DNA of 16,111 bases, from positions 1-16,111 of the forward strand of contig CALFYL010000035.1 in NCBI GenBank assembly GCA_937952135.1. Reading direction: 5' to 3'. The stretch comes from an uncultured Planctomycetia bacterium (GTDB taxonomy: Bacteria; Planctomycetota; UBA1135; GCA-002686595). Position numbers and translations under genes: made by a program. Under the pieces are notes generated by a model, which was not told the origin of the DNA, did no database searches, and was given only the letters and a program-made list of their open reading frames with translations. How positions within the stretch are numbered: the stretch's first letter is position 1; the number at the start of each line of letters is the position of its first letter. Below are positions 1 through 4,465 of the stretch, one piece after another.

Positions 1-17
1 GCGCGCGCGGCGCGAGG

Positions 18-102
18 TGGTGCGGAAGACGGGAGTCGAACCCGTATGCCTTGCGGCGCAAGATCCTAAGTCTTGTGCGTCTGCCAATTCCGCCACTTCC
101 GC
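18..102 (-). tRNA. tRNA-Leu (anticodon UAG), CCA encoded
   Basis: Read on the minus strand, the sequence folds into a class II tRNA. The acceptor stem GCGGAAG pairs with CTTCCGC. The anticodon stem CAAGA/TCTTG closes a 7-base loop, CTTAGGA, with anticodon TAG. The long variable arm has a GCC-GCAA-GGC hairpin as expected for leucine tRNA. The T arm is ACGGG-TTCGACT-CCCGT. The discriminator is A and the 3' CCA is encoded in the DNA (positions 18-20). The tRNA decodes CUA and possibly other CUN leucine codons. It lies 71 bases downstream of the neighbouring minus-strand gene; no separate promoter is obvious. Confidence 0.96.
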
Positions 103-173
103 AGTGGGGGAGGCGAGCATAGCGCGTGAGTCGGCCGGAGCGGCGCGAGCAGCTCGGCGATGCGCGCGCGCCG

Positions 174-638
174 TCAACCGAGGAGTTCGATCGCGGCGGC
201 GCGGCGCTCGGTGTCGGCGAGGGCGTTGACGCGCTCGAGGCCGGAGTCGTAGCTGGCGAGCTGCGCGGGAGCGTAGGCGCGGCGGTCGAAGCCGTGCTCC
301 TGGCGGAAGGCCTTGAGGAAGTGGTTGCGCTCGCGGTCGAGGGCGTCCTGGCGCTGGATCCAGCCCGCCATCACGCGGCGCACCGTGGCGGCGCGAGAGT
401 CGTCGATCCCGGCGGGCCAGAGGAGCTGCGCGAGTTCGAGCGCGCGCGGCGTCAGGTCGAGCTCGAGCTCCGCGCGCGCGCCGAGGCCGCACTGGCGCTG
501 CTTGTTGCTGGACGGATCGAGCGCGAGTTGCGCGAGGGCCGTGCCGGCGGCTTGCTTGGAGCGCGAGCGGAACACGGCCTCCTGCAGAAACGCTTCGGCC
601 AGTGCGAGGCGTTCGAGCTCGGGTGCGGGAGCGTTCAT
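174..638 (-). CDS. Uncharacterised 154-aa protein
   Basis: This is a 154-residue soluble protein that I do not recognise. It has no signal peptide, membrane segment or cysteine pair. It is rich in Ala, Arg, Leu and Glu and looks mostly helical, with a basic and aromatic stretch around residues 107-125 (NHFLKAFRQEHGFDRRAYAP) that could be a conserved core. The ATG at 638 starts the open frame and begins MNAPAPELERL; no strong Shine-Dalgarno sequence precedes it. It ends 71 bases before the tRNA-Leu gene and follows the bacilliredoxin gene after a hairpin, so it probably has its own promoter. Support for coding is the sensible composition and the uninterrupted frame; the opposite-strand frame is Arg-rich and looks like a shadow. 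Confidence 0.7.
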   Translation of the reverse strand: MNAPAPELERLALAEAFLQEAVFRSRSKQAAGTALAQLALDPSSNKQRQCGLGARAELELDLTPRALELAQLLWPAGIDDSRAATVRRVMAGWIQRQDALDRERNHFLKAFRQEHGFDRRAYAPAQLASYDSGLERVNALADTERRAAAIELLG

Positions 639-680
639 GGCCGCTCGAGGTGGTCTTCCGGGCCGGAGTGCGTCGAGTTG

Positions 681-705
681 GCCCCGCTGGGTGAGTTAGC
701 GGGGC
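681..705 (-). terminator. Hairpin after the bacilliredoxin gene
   Basis: GCCCCGCT (681-688) and AGCGGGGC (698-705) form a perfect 8-bp GC stem with a 9-base loop, 27 bases past the stop codon of the minus-strand bacilliredoxin gene. No T-run follows on the minus strand, so it is either a non-canonical terminator or a 3'-end stabiliser. Confidence 0.6.
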
Positions 706-731
706 GAATTTGCTCTGGCTCCGTACATCGC

Positions 732-1145
732 TCAGCAGTGCTGTTCGAAGGCTTGGGTGAGCATCTGCGCGACGGCCGAGGGTTGCTGGCCTTCGATGTC
801 GTGGCGCTGGATCATCGTCACGAGCTTGCCGTCCTTGAGCAGCGCGATCTGCGGCGAACTCGGGCGGTAGGGCGCGAAGTAGCCGCGCGCCTTCTGCGTC
901 GCGTCCGTCTCCATGCCGGCGAACACGGTGTACATCGCGGTCGGCTTCTTGGTCGCGTGCTCGAGCGCGAGGCGCAGACCCGGGCGCGCGCCGCCGGCCG
1001 CGCATCCGCAGACGGAGTTGACGAACACGAGCGCGGTGCCGGGTTGGGCGAGGGCGCTGTCGACGTCCTTCGGCGTGCGCAGCTCCTTCAGGCCCAGGCG
1101 GGTGACTTCGTCGCGCATCGGCTGAACGAGTTCGGGGTCGTACAT
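732..1145 (-). CDS. BrxA/BrxB-family bacilliredoxin (thioredoxin-like)
   Basis: The 137-aa cytosolic protein matches the YphP/YqiW family along its whole length. It begins MYDPELVQPMRDEV, carries the family signature NSVCGCAAG with the CxC redox site at Cys46 and Cys48, has the SSP cis-proline region (YRPSSPQIALL, ~93-103) and the RHDIEG motif (~114-119), and ends in the conserved C-terminal Cys137. Family members remove bacillithiol from mixed disulfides on proteins and have weak disulfide-isomerase activity. The start at 1145 is chosen because the family begins at this Met; the frame stays open 21 codons upstream to another ATG (1208) but that stretch is not family-like and overlaps a hairpin. 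The gene stands between two hairpins, so it is probably its own unit. Whether this organism makes bacillithiol cannot be seen here. Confidence 0.93.
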   Translation of the reverse strand: MYDPELVQPMRDEVTRLGLKELRTPKDVDSALAQPGTALVFVNSVCGCAAGGARPGLRLALEHATKKPTAMYTVFAGMETDATQKARGYFAPYRPSSPQIALLKDGKLVTMIQRHDIEGQQPSAVAQMLTQAFEQHC

Positions 1146-1181
1146 GGTGGGTCGTCGCTCGTGGCTGGTGGAGAATCGGAC

Positions 1182-1217
1182 GGGGCTCGGGCGACCGCTT
1201 TCGGCCACCCGAGCCCC
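1182..1217 (-). terminator. Strong hairpin between phosphatase-cytochrome and bacilliredoxin genes
   Basis: GGGGCTCGGG (1182-1191) and CCCGAGCCCC (1208-1217) form a perfect 10-bp stem with a 16-base loop. An outer GAATC/GATTC pair (1173-1177 and 1219-1223) can extend it across small bulges. It lies about 70 bases past the stop of the minus-strand phosphatase-cytochrome gene and 37 bases before the bacilliredoxin ATG, so it probably ends the upstream transcript. It could also act as a leader structure for the bacilliredoxin gene. Confidence 0.65.
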
Positions 1218-1287
1218 AGATTCTACCGTTCGCGGAAGAGTTCGTCGCGAGCGCCGTGCAATCGCCGCCGCGGCCGCCCGCTCCCGG

Positions 1288-2256
1288 CTAGTCGCGGTAC
1301 TTCGTGTGGCAGTTCTTGCAGGACTGCCCGACCTTCTTGAAGTGCGCCGAGAGCGCCTCGGGCGACTCGCCCGCCTTCACCGCGTCGTCGAGCGCCTTAG
1401 CGGCGTTCGCGGCCGCGAGCATGAGCTCGCGGAACTCGGCGTCCTTCGCCACGGTCTCGCCGTCGTCGACCATCGCGCGCAGCGTGCGCTCGAGCCCCGC
1501 CGAGGCCTTCGCCGGGAACATGTCGGGATGATCCTCGGGCGAGGTCCAGCCGACCTTCTCCACCGACTTCACGTTGTCGTGCTCGACGTCGATCGCGACC
1601 ATCCCGTCGACCATGCCGCTGGTCCGGTACACGCTCGGAAACTCGGCCGGCGCCTTCGCCAGCTCCGCCGCGCTCATCGGCTGGGTCTCGCTCGCGCAGG
1701 CCCACATCCCCGTGTAGTTCGACGCCGTGCCCGAGACCTTCATGCGCGCCGTCGCCGTCTCGCTGTCGGTCATGCCCAGGGCCATCGCGACCGCCGCGGC
1801 CGCGCCCGCGCTGCGGTGCTTGCCGTGGTGGCAATGCAGGTACACCGGGCCGGGCAGCTCGTGGACCGCGCGCGCGAGTTGCGCCTTGCGTTCCGGATCG
1901 ATGCCCGAGTAGCCGATCGGCAGGTGGACGTAGCGGATCCCGTAGCGCTTGGCCGTCTCGACGTCGGGGCGCGAGCCGTCGACGGAGATGATCGTCTTCA
2001 CGCCCATCGAGCGAAGCGTCTCGAAGGCCTCGTCCCCCTCGGGCTGCGCGCCGCTGACCAGGTTGTCGCTGTAGCGAACCACGTTGTGCAGGCCGGGCAG
2101 GTCGGCGGGCTGAACCTCGGAGAGGCTCGGCAGCGGAATCGCGGGCCGGACCGCTTCGGCGTGCGAGTCGGTCCGCACGAGCCCGCAGGCGGAGGCCAGC
2201 CCCAGCGCGAGGCTCAGGGCCAGGGTCGAAGCGGTGGTTCGGAGCGTGCGGTGCAT
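1288..2256 (-). CDS. Lipoprotein with Cys-based phosphatase domain fused to C-terminal cytochrome c (CxxCH) domain
   Basis: The 322-aa protein begins with a lipoprotein signal (hydrophobic residues ~12-21, then LASAC with lipid-accepting Cys24), so it should be anchored in the periplasm. Residues ~52-170 form a dual-specificity/tyrosine phosphatase-like domain: a YSDNLVSGAQP opening (~62-72), an Asp loop (VDGSRPD, 92-98) and the P-loop HCHHGKHRS (141-149) with Cys142 and Arg148. Residues ~240-322 are helical and end in CKNCH (313-317), the haem c motif placed near the C-terminus as in cytochrome c' proteins. The middle section (~180-235) is unassigned. The phosphatase motif is complete, so activity is plausible; substrate unknown. 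No Shine-Dalgarno precedes the ATG, but a -10-like TACAAT ends 7 bases upstream, suggesting a leaderless message. A strong hairpin follows. The fusion is unusual but the frame is intact. Confidence 0.88.
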   Translation of the reverse strand: MHRTLRTTASTLALSLALGLASACGLVRTDSHAEAVRPAIPLPSLSEVQPADLPGLHNVVRYSDNLVSGAQPEGDEAFETLRSMGVKTIISVDGSRPDVETAKRYGIRYVHLPIGYSGIDPERKAQLARAVHELPGPVYLHCHHGKHRSAGAAAAVAMALGMTDSETATARMKVSGTASNYTGMWACASETQPMSAAELAKAPAEFPSVYRTSGMVDGMVAIDVEHDNVKSVEKVGWTSPEDHPDMFPAKASAGLERTLRAMVDDGETVAKDAEFRELMLAAANAAKALDDAVKAGESPEALSAHFKKVGQSCKNCHTKYRD

Positions 2257-2263
2257 CGCGGTG

Positions 2264-2269
2264 ATTGTA
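2264..2269 (-). promoter_or_regulatory. Candidate -10 element of a leaderless promoter
   Basis: On the minus strand TACAAT (5 of 6 match to TATAAT) sits 7 bases before the ATG at 2256. This would place transcription start at or next to the A of the start codon. No convincing -35 hexamer is seen 16-18 bases upstream. No Shine-Dalgarno is present between it and the ATG, which agrees with leaderless translation. Confidence 0.4.
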
Positions 2270-2338
2270 TTCGGCCGAAGCGGGTTCGCTGGAGAGGTCG
2301 GGCGTGCGCAGGGTTCGCTATCGCGAGGCGACCGGGGG

Positions 2339-2377
2339 GGTCACAGGCGGGGATCACGGGCGGCGATCACAGGCGGG
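2339..2377. repeat. Three tandem copies of a 13-bp unit
   Basis: Three head-to-tail 13-base units are present: GGTCACAGGCGGG, GATCACGGGCGGC and GATCACAGGCGGG. They differ at only one to three positions. They occupy the gap between the 3' end of the small CxxC gene and the start region of the phosphatase-cytochrome gene. The array could be a slippage product, a protein-binding array or part of a 3' structure. Confidence 0.8.
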
Positions 2378-2398
2378 CTTCCAGGCGCGCCTGCCCGC
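2373..2398 (-). terminator. Hairpin immediately after the small CxxC gene
   Basis: GCGGGC (2373-2378) pairs with GCCCGC (2393-2398), directly abutting the stop codon of the minus-strand gene. Inside it is a perfect 12-base palindrome, CAGGCGCGCCTG (2382-2393), that offers an alternative fold. No T-run is seen. It is a plausible 3' end of the ATPase operon. Confidence 0.45.
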
Positions 2399-2743
2399 TC
2401 ACGCCCCGTCGCTTTCCGGCCAGAGCGCCTCACGCTCGTGTTCCATCTCGTGCAGGACGCGCTTCAGCGTCTCGTGCTCCTCGAGCAGGAAGATCGAGTC
2501 GAAGTTCAACTGGCACACGGCGCACACCGGCCGGTGACCGCGGTAGCTCATCACGTCGAGGATCGGCTCGAGCACGACGTCCTCGATGCCGTAGGTCGCC
2601 GCCTCGAGCGGCGTGCCGTCCTCGGCGAAGCCGAAGAAGCGCTTGACCTCCGCCGCCGTGCGCCGGCAGACATAGCAACGGTCCTGATTCCCCGCGCGGT
2701 CGAGCGCGTCGAAGTACTCCTGGAAGCGTTGTTCGATGGCCAT
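2399..2743 (-). CDS. Small protein with two CxxC pairs (zinc-ribbon-like), partner of the ATPase
   Basis: This 114-aa soluble protein carries CYVC (23-26) and CAVC (74-77), spaced like a split zinc ribbon that would bind one metal ion with four cysteines. A helical, acidic C-terminus follows (LLEEHETLKRVLHEMEHEREALW, ~86-108). I cannot name the family. The ATG at 2743 overlaps the stop of the ATPase gene by one base (TGATG), which indicates translational coupling and argues that the two proteins work together. The frame continues upstream through the ATPase gene only as an Arg-rich shadow, so the coupled ATG is the sensible start. It could be a DNA- or RNA-binding adaptor or a structural zinc protein; function is not established. 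Confidence 0.82.
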   Translation of the reverse strand: MAIEQRFQEYFDALDRAGNQDRCYVCRRTAAEVKRFFGFAEDGTPLEAATYGIEDVVLEPILDVMSYRGHRPVCAVCQLNFDSIFLLEEHETLKRVLHEMEHEREALWPESDGA

Positions 2744-4128
2744 CAGACGAGCTCTCCGTCCGGGACGCGTTCGACCTCCACCGGGCGGTCCGGGCGGTCG
2801 GTGAGGCCGTAGTTGAGCTTGATGAGCTTCGCGCCGAAAGCGGCCTCGAGCGTTTCGAGCTCCTGCGCGAGCTTCGCCATCGAACTTTTGCCGTCGGGCA
2901 GCACGATGGCGGCGACGGGGCGGCCGCTCGAGGTTCGCGCGACGGCGCGCACGTAGGCGCCGGAGTGGCGCGCGATGTCGGGGATCTCGTCGCCGAGGGC
3001 TTCGGCGCCCTCGCGGCGCAGGTGGTCGAGCACGAACTCGACGCGCGCTTCGTCGTACAGGCGCTCGAAATCGGGCTCGACGAATTGCTCGAACACGCGT
3101 TCGCCGCGGCCGGCGTGGATGAGCGACACGTGCGGCTGGACGTGGCGGAAGTGGAAGGCGAGGAAGCGGTCGGCGATGCGGTACACGCCGCGCCGCGAGC
3201 GCAGCGGATCGGGATCGGTGAGCGGCGTCTCGCGCTCGACGAGGCGCAGCTCGCGCAACGTGTGCAGGTACTTGTTGGCCGTCGTCGAGTCGACGCCGAC
3301 CTCGAGCGCGATGTCGTTGAGCTTCTGCGCGCCGCGCGCGACGGCGGCGAGCAGCGAGTTGTAGGTCGCCGGCGTGGTCAGCTCCGAGCGCAGCAGGAAG
3401 TGCGCTTCGTCGAACAGGAAGCCCTCGGGGCGCAGCACCTCGCGCAGCAGGTTCTCGCGGATCGTGCGCGAGTCGTCGAAGCGCTGCAGGTACGCGGGCA
3501 TGCCGCCGAGGATCGAGTAGGCGAGCACGCGCTCGCGCATCGACCACTTGGGGAAGAAGGCGATCGCGTCGGTGGGGGAGATCGGCTCGAGGCGGCGCTG
3601 CGCCGTGCGGCGGCCGAAGAGCGGCGACTTCTCCGCGAGCACTTCCTTCTCCATGAACGACACCTGGCTGCCGCACAGCACGAGCATCAGCGAGCTGTTC
3701 TTGCCGCGCGTGTCCCAGAAGCGCTGGATCTGCGACGGCACGCTCGCGTTCGCCTCGCACAGGTACGGAAACTCGTCGAGCACGACGGCGACGCGCTCGT
3801 CGCCCGCGCGCTCGGCGAGGAACCCGAGCGCCGAGCTCCAGTCGGGGAACTCGACCTCGCCCGCGAGCTTGTCGCCGAGTTCGCCGGCGATGGACTGGCG
3901 CAGCGCGCGCAGGTTGTCGCGGTCGCGCACCTGGGCGGCGAGGAAGTAGACCGACTTCCGTCCGGAGCAGAAGCGCTGGAGCAGCTCGGTCTTGCCGACG
4001 CGCCGCCGGCCGTAGAGCACGAACAGCTCCGGACGCCCGGAGTCCCACAGCTCGGTGAGGAACTCGAGTTCGCGGTCGCGGCCGAGGAAGCGGTTGCGGG
4101 AGGCGCTGGAGCCGGGGCTAGGGGTCAT
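2743..4128 (-). CDS. P-loop ATPase of the archaeal-ATPase/DUF234 type
   Basis: The 461-aa protein opens with RNRFLGRDRELEFL, typical of this ATPase family. It has Walker A GRRRVGKT (40-47), Walker B VAVVLDEF (113-120, Asp118/Glu119) and a sensor-like strand LVLCGSQ (149-155). A winged-helix section follows (~251-303), then a DUF234-like C-terminal region beginning GVYRIADRFLAFHFR (~315-330). The expected nuclease-like end of DUF234 (an acidic EIDhV/ExK-type signature) is not evident: residues 380-461 instead read as a divergent domain. The start at 4128 is supported by AAGGA (4142-4138) nine bases upstream; the longer open frame to 4503 crosses the promoter. The role of this family is poorly known; some members sit in defence or mobile loci. 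It is coupled to the CxxC gene and divergent from the HEAT gene. Confidence 0.9.
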   Translation of the reverse strand: MTPSPGSSASRNRFLGRDRELEFLTELWDSGRPELFVLYGRRRVGKTELLQRFCSGRKSVYFLAAQVRDRDNLRALRQSIAGELGDKLAGEVEFPDWSSALGFLAERAGDERVAVVLDEFPYLCEANASVPSQIQRFWDTRGKNSSLMLVLCGSQVSFMEKEVLAEKSPLFGRRTAQRRLEPISPTDAIAFFPKWSMRERVLAYSILGGMPAYLQRFDDSRTIRENLLREVLRPEGFLFDEAHFLLRSELTTPATYNSLLAAVARGAQKLNDIALEVGVDSTTANKYLHTLRELRLVERETPLTDPDPLRSRRGVYRIADRFLAFHFRHVQPHVSLIHAGRGERVFEQFVEPDFERLYDEARVEFVLDHLRREGAEALGDEIPDIARHSGAYVRAVARTSSGRPVAAIVLPDGKSSMAKLAQELETLEAAFGAKLIKLNYGLTDRPDRPVEVERVPDGELV

Positions 4129-4140
4129 GGGCGGGGTTCC

Positions 4141-4172
4141 TTGTCGGCGTATTATACGCGCCAGTATAATAC
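4141..4172. promoter_or_regulatory. Divergent promoter with perfect 9-bp inverted repeat
   Basis: The arms GTATTATAC (4149-4157) and GTATAATAC (4164-4172) are exact reverse complements separated by six bases. They form the only strongly AT-rich patch in the neighbourhood. Each strand therefore carries a perfect TATAAT: plus strand 4165-4170, minus strand 4156-4151. For the plus strand, TTGTCG (4141-4146) lies 18 bases upstream as a fair -35. The minus -35 is poor. Minus transcription would start ~16 bases before the ATPase ATG. A dimeric regulator bound here would cover both -10 boxes. Confidence 0.72.
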
Positions 4173-4465
4173 TGCCGTGTCGGAGCGTCCGCCAGGCCCG
4201 CCCAGGGGGCGGTTCGGATCCCAACGGGCTTCCCGGGCCCCCAGGGCCCGATCGACTGCGGCGGAGAACGTGGCGAGCGCACCCCAGCGCGACACGATCC
4301 CGGTACGCGGACCGAACGCTCCGCCGGGGCCCACTGGCCGCCAAACCGTCGCCAAGGCGCCCAGAACGTCGTCGAGATTGAGTTTCGAGCGCGTTTCGGC
4401 CGGGGGAACACCCCTTGCGACTGTCCAAAGGCGCCAAAGGCGGCCCGCCACCCAAGGAACCTCCA
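4173..4465 (+). other. Long, GC-rich putative 5' leader of the HEAT-repeat gene
   Basis: About 290 bases separate the plus-strand TATAAT from the HEAT gene ATG. The stretch holds small GC hairpins (for example GGGCCC-CCA-GGGCCC near 4234-4248) and a near-tandem CAAAGGCG pair around 4425-4440. No second promoter or convincing gene is seen. A minus-strand open frame (4481-4152) crosses it but has no Shine-Dalgarno and overlaps the promoter, so I do not call it. Confidence 0.4.

Noticed and set aside
1146..1208. Upstream ATG giving a 158-aa bacilliredoxin
   Set aside because: The extra 21 residues are not family-like and fall in a hairpin. The family start at 1145 is preferred.
126..1340. 404-aa plus-strand open frame across the first minus-strand genes
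   Set aside because: It is antisense to a clear bacilliredoxin and to the 154-aa gene and has the Arg/Ala/Gly-rich composition of a GC-rich shadow.
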